Assembly: GCA_902774005.1 (NCBI GenBank)
Contig: CACYGK010000016.1
Location: 1 to 39,852 of the forward strand
DNA from: an uncultured Bacteroidales bacterium
GTDB lineage: Bacteria; Bacteroidota; Bacteroidia; Bacteroidales; Bacteroidaceae
Direction of reading: 5' to 3'
Length of the DNA: 39,852 nt
A program made the position numbers and the translations under genes. Positions 26,712 to 34,365 of this stretch are shown here, in pieces; the stretch's first letter is position 1; every line of letters starts with the position of its first letter. The notes beneath the pieces are model-generated. The model was not told the origin of the DNA. It did not search any database and saw only the letters and a program-made list of their open reading frames with translations.

Positions 26712-27695
26712 ATGAAGAAAAACTCACTAAAAAAGATTCTGAACGTAACCATTCCGTTTCTGCTTGGCGGTGGCATCCTCTATTGGATGTACCGCGACTT
26801 CGATTTCTCCATACTCTCGCAGACATTTGCCAACGACATGAAATGGGGATGGCTGCTATTCTCCCTTCTTTTCGGAGTAAGTGCCCAGTTGTTCAGGGCT
26901 TTGCGTTGGCGCCAGTCGCTCGAACCCCTTGGAGAGCGTCCCTGTCTTGCCGACTGCATCCACGGAGTATTCATCTCCTACGCCTCCAGTCTTATCATTC
27001 CGCGAAGCGGCGAATTTACCCGTTGTGCCATACTCTCTAAATACGATGGTACTTCGTTCTCAAAGGCTTTAGGTACCGTGGTTACCGAACGCATCATCGA
27101 CTCCTTGCTCCTTCTCCTCTTCGCACTTTGTGTGATGCTGAGTCAGTTGAATGTCTTTCTTCGTTTCTTCGATACCACGGGAACTGACATCGTAGGTTTT
27201 CTGAATGGCTTCACGGCAACGGGTTACATCGTTACAGCACTTTGCATCATCATCACAGTCCTCTTCCTTTGGTATGCCCTGCGGAAAGTGAGTCTGCTTT
27301 CCGGACTGTGGCAGACCTTGGAGAACGTGAAAGAGGGTATCATGTCGTTGAAGAACGTACGCAACAAACCCCTGCTTGCCTTCTATTCCGTCATGATATG
27401 GGTGAGCTACTTCCTCCACTATGCCGTCACGTTCCAATGCTTCGGCTTTACTTCCGACCTCGGCATCACCGTTGCCCTCGTCAGTTTCATAGTAGGAAGT
27501 ATTTCAGTCATCGTACCCACACCCAACGGTGCCGGACCCTGGCACTTTGCCGTGAAGACAATACTTATATTATATGGTGTCGAAGCTACCGATGCCGTCA
27601 CCTTCGTACTTATCGTACACACCGTGCAGACAGCACTCATTCCGCTGCTTGCCATCTATTCGTTAATAATGTTAGGACTACGTAAAACAAAATAA
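26712..27695 (+). CDS. Flippase-like integral membrane protein (LPG synthase TM/UPF0104 family)
   Basis: 327 residues with about eight hydrophobic segments. Features typical of the family are 'RALRWRQSL' after the second helix, 'IIPRSGEFTRCAILSKYDG', 'TVVTERIIDSLLLLLFAL', and 'VPTPNGAGPWHFAVKTIL' near the end. Members resemble the membrane part of lysylphosphatidylglycerol synthase without its catalytic domain and are thought to move lipids; the substrate cannot be assigned. It is divergent from rsmA and precedes pepD by 14 bases. Confidence 0.85.
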   Translation: MKKNSLKKILNVTIPFLLGGGILYWMYRDFDFSILSQTFANDMKWGWLLFSLLFGVSAQLFRALRWRQSLEPLGERPCLADCIHGVFISYASSLIIPRSGEFTRCAILSKYDGTSFSKALGTVVTERIIDSLLLLLFALCVMLSQLNVFLRFFDTTGTDIVGFLNGFTATGYIVTALCIIITVLFLWYALRKVSLLSGLWQTLENVKEGIMSLKNVRNKPLLAFYSVMIWVSYFLHYAVTFQCFGFTSDLGITVALVSFIVGSISVIVPTPNGAGPWHFAVKTILILYGVEATDAVTFVLIVHTVQTALIPLLAIYSLIMLGLRKTK

Positions 27696-27709
27696 AAGCA
27701 TAATTCACT

Positions 27710-29170
27710 ATGGAAGTAAAAGATTTAACCCCTCAGGTTGTTTGGCGCAACTTCTACAGCCTCACACAGATTCCACGTCCATCGGGTAAGACCCAGCGCG
27801 TGGCACAGTTTCTCGTTGATTTCGCACAGTCGCATGGTGCCGATGCACATATCGACGAAGCTGGTAACGTACTCATCCACAAACCAGCCACAAAGGGTTT
27901 CGAGAAGAAAGCTGTCACCATGCTTCAGGCTCACATGGATATCGTGGCTCAGAAGACAAAGGACTCAAAGCATAACTTCGATACCGATCCGCTTGATGTT
28001 TATGTTGATGGTGATTGGGTTACAGCACGTGACACCACACTCGGAGCCGACGACGGCATGGGTGTTGCAGCAGCTATGGCAATCATCGAGGACGATAGCG
28101 TAGAGCACGGACCACTTGAGATACTCATCACTCGCGATGAGGAGACTGGTATGGACGGTGCTTTCGGTTTGAAACCAGGCATTCTAAAGAGTAAATATCT
28201 GCTCAACCTCGACTCTGAGATGGAGGGTGAGATAACTATCGGTTGTGCCGGTGGCGAGGACGTAAACTGCGACATGCAGTACCAGGAGATGACTGTCGAA
28301 CCGGAAGGAATGGTAGCTTATCGCGTCCTGGTGAAAGGTCTTCATGGCGGTCATTCCGGCATCGAGATTCACAAGGGATATGCCAATGCCAACAAACTGA
28401 TGGCTCGTTTCCTCTTTGCAGCAGTAAACATGCGTCTGGCTCTGCTCAGCAGCATGCACGGCGGCAATATGCACAATGCCATTCCTCGTGATTGCGAGGC
28501 AGTTGTTGTGGTTCCAAAGAAAGACGAGAAGGAATTCCTTGCTCTCGTTGAGAAGAGTCAGAAGACCTTTACTGCCGAATATCGTGATGTCGAGGGTAAA
28601 GATGTTGAGTTCGTTGCCGAACCTTGTGACATACCTGCTTCAATCGTTCCTATCGAGATACAGGAGAACCTTATCAATGCCCTCATGGCTTGTCACGACG
28701 GAGTACTTCGTTACATCCCTACCATTCCCGACCTTGTCGAGACATCAAGCAACCTCTCCATCGTAAATATCGGAGCCGGTTCGGCACATGTGATGATACT
28801 TGCCCGTTCGTCACAGGACAGCATGAAGCAGTTCCTCTGCAACCGTCATCTGGCTTGTTTCTCGATGGCAGGCATGCAAGTAAAACTTGGTGGAGCCTAC
28901 AGCGGATGGCAACCCAATCCGAGCAGCCGTCTTGTTGACATCATGGTCAGCGTGTATGAAAAACTCTTTGGCAACAAACCTCTCGTAGGAGCATGTCACG
29001 CCGGACTTGAATGCGGTATCATCGGAGCCAAGTACCCAGAGATGGATATGGCAAGTTTCGGACCCACCCAGTTGGCAATCCATACTCCCGACGAACGCGT
29101 CAACATCAAGACCGTACAGAAATTCTACTCCTTCATCCTCGAAATCCTCAAGAATATCCCCGAGGAATAA
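27710..29170 (+). CDS. pepD: Aminoacyl-histidine dipeptidase (PepD, M20 family)
   Basis: 486 residues, usual for PepD. This cytosolic metallopeptidase cleaves Xaa-His and other dipeptides. Metal ligands and catalytic residues are visible: 'LQAHMDIV', 'LGADDGMG', 'TRDEETGMDGAF', and 'HAGLECGI' near the C terminus. The lid domain contains 'GLHGGHSGIEIHKG'. It lies 14 bases after the flippase-like gene. A nine-unit heptad array follows the stop. Confidence 0.95.
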   Translation: MEVKDLTPQVVWRNFYSLTQIPRPSGKTQRVAQFLVDFAQSHGADAHIDEAGNVLIHKPATKGFEKKAVTMLQAHMDIVAQKTKDSKHNFDTDPLDVYVDGDWVTARDTTLGADDGMGVAAAMAIIEDDSVEHGPLEILITRDEETGMDGAFGLKPGILKSKYLLNLDSEMEGEITIGCAGGEDVNCDMQYQEMTVEPEGMVAYRVLVKGLHGGHSGIEIHKGYANANKLMARFLFAAVNMRLALLSSMHGGNMHNAIPRDCEAVVVVPKKDEKEFLALVEKSQKTFTAEYRDVEGKDVEFVAEPCDIPASIVPIEIQENLINALMACHDGVLRYIPTIPDLVETSSNLSIVNIGAGSAHVMILARSSQDSMKQFLCNRHLACFSMAGMQVKLGGAYSGWQPNPSSRLVDIMVSVYEKLFGNKPLVGACHAGLECGIIGAKYPEMDMASFGPTQLAIHTPDERVNIKTVQKFYSFILEILKNIPEE

Positions 29171-29173
29171 CTC

Positions 29174-29236
<63 letters not shown>

Positions 29237-29242
29237 TACATA

Positions 29243-29590
29243 ATGGCACTAAACTTAAACAAAGACGTAAAACTTTACTACTCCATTAGTGAGGTTGCAA
29301 AGAAATTCAACGTTACAGAAACCCTTCTCCGCTACTGGGAGAAGGAATTCCCCAACATCAAACCCGAGAAAGGGGGTAGGGGAGTGCGTCAGTACTCAAA
29401 GGAAGACCTCGAACAGGTCGAACTCGTTTACAACCTGGTCAAAGTACGCGGACTTACCCTTCAGGGTGCTCGCGATGCCATCAAGGCTCATGGTAAGAAT
29501 GTGAAGTCACAGGTTGACATCGTAAACCGCCTTGTCAACGTGCGTAACGAACTTCAGGCCATCAACAAACAACTCAACGGTTTGGTTTGA
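29243..29590 (+). CDS. MerR-family helix-turn-helix regulator
   Basis: 115 residues. An N-terminal winged helix of the MerR type: 'YYSISEVAKKFNVTETLLRYWEKEFPNI', then the wing 'GGRGVRQYSKEDLEQVELVYNLVKVRGLTLQGARDAIK'. A short helical tail follows. There is no C-terminal effector domain and no cysteine, so metal sensing is unlikely. Such short MerR-like proteins are common in Bacteroidetes and their targets are unknown. The whole initiation region is a heptad array. Convergent with the next gene. Confidence 0.88.
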   Translation: MALNLNKDVKLYYSISEVAKKFNVTETLLRYWEKEFPNIKPEKGGRGVRQYSKEDLEQVELVYNLVKVRGLTLQGARDAIKAHGKNVKSQVDIVNRLVNVRNELQAINKQLNGLV

Positions 29591-29639
29591 TTAAACTTTC
29601 CTCACCTCGCAAAGCTAATCTTCCCCCTAAACATGGAGA

Positions 29640-29891
29640 TTAGAGAGAGTCTTTCACTTTTCCCTGGTTTATGAGTGCCTCGCGCACCATAAACAGGAAA
29701 TGTATCTGTCCTGAATAGGTCGGGTTGTCATATTTTGCTAACGCAACCGAACGTGAACCGTCAACCAGCATCTTGACATCCTTCACGTCGATTCCATGTC
29801 CGAGCTCCACAGCGTTGTCGTAGTGCTGCTCGTCAAACCACTTGTACAGTTCCTTTACGTCCGCTTCTGTATAAGCACTCTTATATTCCAT
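29640..29891 (-). CDS. Small conserved-looking hypothetical protein downstream of lpxB
   Basis: 83 residues, soluble, no signal or membrane helix. Visible features: acidic N-terminal helix 'YTEADVKELYKWFDEQHY', a central 'GHGIDVKDVKMLVDGS', and 'YDNPTYSGQIHFLFMVREAL'. I do not assign a family. Its start overlaps the lpxB stop by 11 bases, so the two are translationally coupled, which argues that it is real. Confidence 0.7.
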   Translation of the reverse strand: MEYKSAYTEADVKELYKWFDEQHYDNAVELGHGIDVKDVKMLVDGSRSVALAKYDNPTYSGQIHFLFMVREALINQGKVKDSL

Positions 29892-31017
29892 CTTTATACT
29901 TCTTTAATGCGTTAATCATCTCTTTTGCAGCACGTTCCGATGCTCCCGGACCACCCAGTATACGGTTCATCTCCTCATAGTCGCTAAGCATCTGTTCGCG
30001 TCTCTTTCCTCCTGGCAGAATCTCAGTCAGATGGCGTTCTACATTCTCTACAGTCATTCCGTCGGCAACCAGTTCGGTTACAATCTCCCTGCCTGCCACG
30101 AGGTTTACGAGTGAGATGAAAGGTACGTGCAGAATCAGTTTTCTTACGAAGGTTACCAACTTAGGCGGAGCCATATAATAGCACACTACTTGTGGCACTC
30201 GCAGTATGGCTGTCTCCAGAGTGGCTGTTCCTGATGTTACCAGAGCAGCCGTCGCCCCTCGCAGAATCGTGTAAGTCTGTCCGAACTTCACCTCCGCATC
30301 CACACCCTCGGGCATGTAGCGTTTGTAATAGTCCAGTTCTATGTTCGGTGCTCCGGCAATGACCAGTCTGTAGTCCTTGAACCTGCTTGCCGCCGTCAGC
30401 ATTTTCCTTAGGTTGTCCTTAATCTCCTGACGGCGCGACCCCGCAAGAATAGCGATAGTCGGTTTCTCATCGTGCCCATTCACCTCAATATTTCCATTAA
30501 GCAGCCTATCCCTCTCAATCGCATCCACACACGGATTTCCCACGTAGTGGATAGGGAACTGCCTGTCGGCAAACCACTTCACTTCGAAAGGCAGGATCGA
30601 GAACAGCTCATCCACGTCGCGACGGATATTCTTTATCCTGTGCTCCTTCCATGCCCAGATCTTCGGACTGATATAATAGAACACGGGACAAATCCTCTGC
30701 TTGTGTACATATTCCGCAATCTTCAGATTGAATCCCGGATAGTCAATCAGGATTACGACATCGGGTTTCCAGTCGGCGATATCCTGCTTGCACATCGCCA
30801 TATTTTTCAGGATAGTACCAAGATGAAGTATTACAGGTACTATACCCATATAAGCCATTGTCTTATAGTGAGTTACAAGCACACCTCCCACGGCTTGCAT
30901 CTGCTCTCCTCCGATGAAACGGAACTCAGCACTCGTGTCCTGAGTCTTCAGTTCCTTCATCAGGTTGCTACCATGCAAATCGCCCGATGCCTCGCCTGCT
31001 ATCAGATAATACTTCAT
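29881..31017 (-). CDS. lpxB: Lipid-A-disaccharide synthase
   Basis: 378 residues. LpxB joins UDP-diacylglucosamine and lipid X to form the lipid A disaccharide at the inner membrane. Family motifs: N-terminal 'MKYYLIAGEASGDLHGSNL', 'YISPKIWAWKEHRIKNI', 'ILAGSRRQEIKDNLRKML', 'ALVTSGTATLETAILRVPQVVCY', and 'FISLVNLVAGREIVTELV'. It is downstream of the broken surE gene on the same strand, with 79 bases between, and upstream of a small coupled gene. Confidence 0.97.
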   Translation of the reverse strand: MKYYLIAGEASGDLHGSNLMKELKTQDTSAEFRFIGGEQMQAVGGVLVTHYKTMAYMGIVPVILHLGTILKNMAMCKQDIADWKPDVVILIDYPGFNLKIAEYVHKQRICPVFYYISPKIWAWKEHRIKNIRRDVDELFSILPFEVKWFADRQFPIHYVGNPCVDAIERDRLLNGNIEVNGHDEKPTIAILAGSRRQEIKDNLRKMLTAASRFKDYRLVIAGAPNIELDYYKRYMPEGVDAEVKFGQTYTILRGATAALVTSGTATLETAILRVPQVVCYYMAPPKLVTFVRKLILHVPFISLVNLVAGREIVTELVADGMTVENVERHLTEILPGGKRREQMLSDYEEMNRILGGPGASERAAKEMINALKKYKDGI

Positions 31018-31052
31018 GGACGAATCTGGTATTGTCCTGCACGAAGTGCTTT

Positions 31053-31082
31053 ACTTCCCTTTTTACTTCCCTTTTTACTTCC
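31053..31082 (-). repeat. 12-bp tandem repeat in the lpxB leader
   Basis: On the plus strand ACTTCCCTTTTT occurs twice in tandem (31053-31076), then ACTTCC. On the coding strand it is a purine-rich GGAAGT-type stretch ending 36 bases before the lpxB ATG. Confidence 0.75.
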
Positions 31083-31096
31083 TCTTTACCTTCCTT

Positions 31097-31862
31097 TTAT
31101 TCCAACACCTTCAAATCCCTGAACGAACTATACGCCGTCATGTCGAGCTGAATCGGAGTGATAGCCACATATCCGTTCTCGTAAGCCCATGTATCATGTA
31201 TCCGTAGTCTCGTCGTTAGGATTGATTGGTGCGTAATAACCTGCAATCCAGTAATATTTCCAGTTGTGTGGGTGAACCATCTCTTGCCACTCGTCGTGCC
31301 AGTCGCCCATACCCATCTTGGCTACTTTTATACCCTTGAACTCGTCTCGTGGCGGGGTATTCACGTTCAGACACACACCCTCGGGAAGTCCCTCTTTCAG
31401 GAGGTATTCCACGATACGTTCCACCACAGGACGCATAGCCTCGAAGTTCGCGTTCTCGTCTATGTATCCGCTCGATATCGCTGCCGACGGCACATATTTG
31501 ATGCATCCCTCAATCGCCACACTCATCGTTCCGGAGTAGTGTGCATTGATGGCGCAGTTGTTCCCGTGGTTTATTCCTCCCAGCACGATGTCCGGACGGC
31601 GGGGTAGGAGAACCTCGAAAGCCATCTTCACGCAGTCGATGGGTGTTCCTGTGCACGACCATATCGTCACACCATCCTCCTCACGTACAAATTTATTTCT
31701 AACGGGTGTGTGCGAACTGATAGACATCGCTGCTCCGCTCCTGGCTCCGTCAGGTGCCACTACGAATACGTCACCAAACTTCTTCACCATATCTATCAGA
31801 GCATACAGACCCTTTGCCTGCACACCGTCGTCGTTACTTATCAATATCAGTGGACGTTCCAT
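31097..31862 (-). pseudogene. surE: surE (5'/3'-nucleotidase), frameshifted by a 7-bp tandem duplication
   Basis: The open frame gives 222 residues with SurE hallmarks: 'ILISNDDGVQAKGLYAL', 'APDGARSGAAMSIS', 'GTPIDCVKMAF', 'GGINHGNNCAINAHYSGTMSVAIEG', 'CLNVNTPP'. It stops at a TGA (31194-31196) after '...NDETTDT'. Just beyond, in another frame, the expected C terminus continues: 'WAYENGYVAITPIQLDMTAY...LE', stop at 31097. The break coincides with GATACAT repeated in tandem on the coding strand (31189-31202). Removing one copy restores a single 252-residue frame. The metal and catalytic N-terminal part is intact, so a shortened product may still be made. A sequencing error is possible. Confidence 0.88.
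31189..31202 (-). repeat. 7-bp tandem duplication causing the surE frameshift
   Basis: ATGTATC at 31189-31195 and again at 31196-31202 on the plus strand. The TGA stop is created at the junction. Confidence 0.95.
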
Positions 31863-31884
31863 TTCTTTTCTTCTTTTTGCCTTG

Positions 31885-31892
31885 CAAAGTTA
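31885..31892 (-). promoter_or_regulatory. Candidate -7 box for surE
   Basis: CAAAGTTA on the plus strand, TAACTTTG on the coding strand, 22 bases upstream of the surE ATG. No TTTG at the -33 position. Confidence 0.5.
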
Positions 31893-31952
31893 CGATTAAG
31901 TTTGAGAAATAATGAAAAAAACAAGATTATTTGAAAATTTTCCCGTTTTTAT

Positions 31953-31983
31953 TTTGCTCTTTGCTCGCTTAACCGTACCTTTG
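31953..31983 (+). promoter_or_regulatory. Promoter for tRNA-Gln
   Basis: TTTG at 31953-31956, 19 bases, then TACCTTTG at 31976-31983. The stretch before the -7 box resembles the GH43 promoter at 551-580 (both contain CTCnCTTA and CGTACCTTTGC). Confidence 0.8.
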
Positions 31984-32037
31984 CACCGCAATTCAGGGGA
32001 GTTGCACTCGTGAGCCACTTTTTAGGCACACAAAAAT

Positions 32038-32112
32038 TGGGATATGGTGTAATTGGCAACACAACAGATTCTGGTCCTGTTATTCCTGGTTCGAGCCCGG
32101 GTATCCCAACCA
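32038..32112 (+). tRNA. tRNA-Gln (anticodon CTG), CCA encoded
   Basis: The acceptor strands TGGGATA (32038-32044) and TATCCCA (32102-32108) pair fully; discriminator A at 32109, then an encoded CCA. The anticodon arm is ACAGA/CCTGT around TTCTGGT, giving CTG; its loop-closing pair is an A-C mismatch. T-arm CCTGG/CCGGG with loop TTCGAGC contains one G-T pair. The other two tRNAs here do not encode CCA. Confidence 0.88.
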
Positions 32113-32120
32113 AAAAAAAG

Positions 32121-32152
32121 GCGCTGAATGCTGAGCATTTAGCGCTTTTTTT
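32121..32152 (+). terminator. Intrinsic terminator after tRNA-Gln
   Basis: Eleven-pair stem (GCGCTGAATGC with GCATTTAGCGC, one G-T pair) around a TGA loop, followed by seven T's. An A-run precedes it, so it could also work on the minus strand. Confidence 0.9.
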
Positions 32153-32209
32153 GGTTTCAGTTCCTTTCCTGACTTATTGGTATTTTTTGAGACAAAAACA
32201 TTAAAAACC

Positions 32210-32337
32210 CCATTGTGATTGATTCGGCTCATGTTGAGCCTATTGTGCCAAGTGTGGTCTATGTCTCCGTGTGCAAGCGCCCAAGCCATTGACACACACC
32301 TTGTCACACCACCAAAGTGGTAAATCACTCACAATGG
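32210..32337 (+). other. Left cloverleaf-like structured segment
   Basis: An outer stem of 15 positions with one mismatch (32210-32224 with 32323-32337) encloses three arms: hairpin GGCTCA-TGT-TGAGCC (32226-32240), a middle stem (32245-32256 with 32295-32307, one mismatch and one bulge), and hairpin ACCAC-CAAA-GTGGT (32308-32321). It is flanked by a 16-bp direct repeat (32193-32208 and 32338-32353). It accounts for most of the 267-bp gap between tRNA-Gln and the GxxExxY gene. Confidence 0.65.
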
Positions 32338-32379
32338 CAAAAACATTAAAAACACATTTTTTTGTTACATATTTAACCT

Positions 32380-32823
32380 TCAAAAGGCGTACATAGTGTT
32401 TGTATCCGTATCTAAGTAATATCGTTCACATTGGTCGTGGACTGGAGCGAAATTGTACAGGATACCAATGCGAATCCCCGTAAGTCTCATGTAGTTCCAC
32501 AATTGTTGTCGTTGCTCAGAACCGAGTTGTTCGATTGCTTTGCATTCAACTAGAACCTCACCCTTGACAAGAAAATCTACGTAATGTCTATGTTTTATTT
32601 CTCTTCCGTGATACGTTACTGAGAAATAGTATTCCTTCACTTTCTCAATGCCTTTTTCTTCGAATGATATATCTAATGCATCCTGGTACATGTATTCATT
32701 CAGAAAGGGTCCCAATTCGCGATGGACTTCCTGACACGCTCCTATTATGGTATAACATCGGTTTCGGAGTTCCGAGACCATAGCCGGGTTTGAATCTGAA
32801 AGTTTGGCAATGTTATAAGTCAT
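32380..32823 (-). CDS. GxxExxY protein (PD-(D/E)XK nuclease-like, PDDEXK_3)
   Basis: 147 residues from the ATG at 32823; a longer in-frame start at 32919 is rejected since it would read through the structured repeat. The family is placed in the PD-(D/E)XK nuclease superfamily. The signature region reads 'LGPFLNEYMYQDAL': Glu and Tyr of the name motif are present, but the name Gly is Phe. The putative catalytic core is 'HYVDFLVKGEVLVECKAIEQLG' (Asp, then Glu-Cys-Lys). The biological role of the family is unknown. It is the only gene between the inverted repeats, and its start lies 17 bases from the inner edge of the right structured segment. Confidence 0.88.
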   Translation of the reverse strand: MTYNIAKLSDSNPAMVSELRNRCYTIIGACQEVHRELGPFLNEYMYQDALDISFEEKGIEKVKEYYFSVTYHGREIKHRHYVDFLVKGEVLVECKAIEQLGSEQRQQLWNYMRLTGIRIGILYNFAPVHDQCERYYLDTDTNTMYAF

Positions 32824-32848
32824 GGAATAATTTTTTTTTCTGTTTTTG

Positions 32849-32975
32849 CCGTTAAAGAGATTGAAACCCTGTAAGGGTAACGGGATTAGAGGGAAGCTTG
32901 TCTGAGAGCTCGCTCTCAAGAAAGATTGGCGCTGATACCGTTAGTACTCTTGTAAGAGTATAATCTCTTTAATGG
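32849..32975 (-). other. Right cloverleaf-like structured segment (inverted relative to the left)
   Basis: An outer stem of 14 pairs (32849-32862 with 32962-32975, one G-T pair) encloses hairpin ACCCT-GTA-AGGGT (32866-32878), a middle stem TAACGG/CCGTTA (78-83 with 38-43 of the 328xx/329xx range) capped by TGAGAG-CTCG-CTCTCA (32903-32918), and hairpin TACTCT-TGTA-AGAGTA (32945-32960). The sequence differs from the left segment but the layout is the same. It lies just upstream of the GxxExxY start. Confidence 0.65.
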
Positions 32976-33024
32976 GGTTATTTATGTTTTTGTTTAAATC
33001 TAACTCCTTTTTTACTCCCACTTT

Positions 33025-34203
33025 TTAAAACCTTACATACGCTTCTGCCCAGAGTTCGCTGTAGTTTTCCTTGGCGAGAGTGCGATCATTCACGAAATTA
33101 TACTGAAGTTGGAAGAGTAGATTCTTGTGAAGTTGGATATTCGGAATAACGCTATACATGCTTTTTGATGAACCCCAGGTGGCTTGACTGCGAAAGACAT
33201 CGTACTTCAGGTAAACCTTAAGCCACGAATTGAAGGGAACTCCTACTGTTGCGTACCATCCGTCAGCCTTTCCTGTTCCGTTCCAAGTCTTTGTCTTCTC
33301 GTCGTAGTCTGAAGCCTCGTGTCCGCATGAGTGGGTATATTCGGCACGGACGGTCCAGGCATTGTGTTCATACTTCAGACCTGCTGCCCAGCGCTTGCGC
33401 TCCAGTTCTAATCCGTTGGGAGTCACGTAGTTGCCGTTCCATCCGAATACTCCGATGAAAAGGTTCTTGACGGGTTGGAACTGAATCGTACCGATGAAGT
33501 CCTTGCGTTTATTCTTATCGGCGCTGTTGATGCCTTGTCCGTTCATTACCTGAAGCTGGTAATGGAGGTACCTGTGTCCGTCGGATGGGGCAGGGAAGAG
33601 GTCGCCTTGAATCTGAAGTCCCTGGTCGCGTCCCCCGTTTGCCACACCGTTCTCCGTTACTCCGATGCCGGCTATCATACGTGTTATCTGGGCATAGTCG
33701 CCTGCTCCCACATCCCACGGATTGTAGGGATTCTCGAAGGTGAACGCGCGTTTATATTGTCCCAGCTTTACGGAGAACTCCTTCCAACGTGCCCATTCGA
33801 TGAAGACATCCTTCATGTGGAAGTTCGCATTGTTTATCTGAACCTGCATGCGGTACTTGAAGTCCGTAAGTATCGTTCCGTCAACGTATGCACGTATGAG
33901 TCGCTGGGAGAATCCGCTTCCGTTATTGGCTCCGTCAGCCGAACTGTAGTCGTACTTCCCTATGAAATACGCTCCGAACTTAGGAGCCGAGACGTAGTCC
34001 TTCAGCGTCCTGCCCAAGGTGGGTTTCTCCTCCTTTGCTTCCTGCTTCTCGAAAGCCTGTTCCAGACTGCTGTTCAGCATGTCGGTCAGGAATCCGCCTC
34101 CAGGCGTTCCGTTAGGTTCAAATTCCGAAGTCTCGTTCCCTTCAGCCATCAGGGGTAGAGCCGTAATGCCCATCAGCAGGGCAATTGTAAATAATTTCTT
34201 CAT
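33025..34203 (-). CDS. Outer-membrane porin (phosphate-selective porin O/P family)
   Basis: 392 residues. Signal peptide 'MKKLFTIALLMGITALPLMA'. The rest alternates short amphipathic strands and turns typical of a 16-strand porin: 'FGAYFIGKYDYSS', 'LIRAYVDGTILTDFKYRMQVQINN', 'VKLGQYKRAFTFENPYNPWDVGAG'. It ends in Phe ('AEAYVRF'), the usual BAM recognition signal. The start of the mature part is a low-complexity, coiled segment (about 25-60). Channel specificity cannot be read. A candidate promoter lies at 34268-34275 and a heptad array sits in the leader. Confidence 0.88.
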   Translation of the reverse strand: MKKLFTIALLMGITALPLMAEGNETSEFEPNGTPGGGFLTDMLNSSLEQAFEKQEAKEEKPTLGRTLKDYVSAPKFGAYFIGKYDYSSADGANNGSGFSQRLIRAYVDGTILTDFKYRMQVQINNANFHMKDVFIEWARWKEFSVKLGQYKRAFTFENPYNPWDVGAGDYAQITRMIAGIGVTENGVANGGRDQGLQIQGDLFPAPSDGHRYLHYQLQVMNGQGINSADKNKRKDFIGTIQFQPVKNLFIGVFGWNGNYVTPNGLELERKRWAAGLKYEHNAWTVRAEYTHSCGHEASDYDEKTKTWNGTGKADGWYATVGVPFNSWLKVYLKYDVFRSQATWGSSKSMYSVIPNIQLHKNLLFQLQYNFVNDRTLAKENYSELWAEAYVRF

Positions 34204-34228
34204 TGTATTATGTTTTTTGAGGCAAAAA

Positions 34229-34256
34229 CAGTAAACAGTAAACAGTAAACAGTAAA
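34229..34256 (-). repeat. Heptanucleotide array in the porin leader (CAGTAAA type)
   Basis: Four perfect CAGTAAA units on the plus strand (TTTACTG on the porin coding strand), between the porin -7 box and its start codon, so inside the porin 5' UTR. Confidence 0.95.
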
Positions 34257-34267
34257 CTATTTCCCTG

Positions 34268-34275
34268 CAAAGATA
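34268..34275 (-). promoter_or_regulatory. Candidate -7 box for the porin gene
   Basis: CAAAGATA on the plus strand, TATCTTTG on the coding strand. The -33 position has TTGG rather than TTTG. Confidence 0.6.
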
Positions 34276-34365
34276 AACAATTGCGATAAAGAGCCCAATT
34301 ATTTCCTCAGTTATTTTATTTTCATGTCGAAGTTTTGACCTTCCCGCATCGCAGTCTCAAGAAAA

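Larger units (their letters stand above)
32192..32993. mobile_element. Candidate ~800-bp inverted-repeat unit carrying a GxxExxY gene
   Basis: The ends are 23-bp inverted repeats (32192-32214 and 32971-32993) with 21 of 23 bases matching; the shared sequence begins ACAAAAACATWAAWAACCCC. Inside each end lies a ~127-nt foldable segment (32210-32337 and 32849-32975), and each segment ends on the gene side with GGCAAAAACA read inward. A single gene of the GxxExxY family lies between. There is no transposase and no obvious target-site duplication. Mobility is an inference; the repeats are seen directly. Confidence 0.6.

Noticed and set aside
26641-26826. N-terminal extension of rsmA
   Set aside because: The extra 62 residues have no family similarity and cover the divergent gene start; the ATG at 26640 gives the normal RsmA N terminus.
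29616-29642. Terminator between the MerR-type gene and the small hypothetical gene
   Set aside because: The arms TAATCTTCC and GGAGATTA pair only with a bulge across a long loop, and no T-tract follows on either strand.
32010-32204. Short plus-strand frame across tRNA-Gln
   Set aside because: It is read through the tRNA and its terminator, so it is not a gene.
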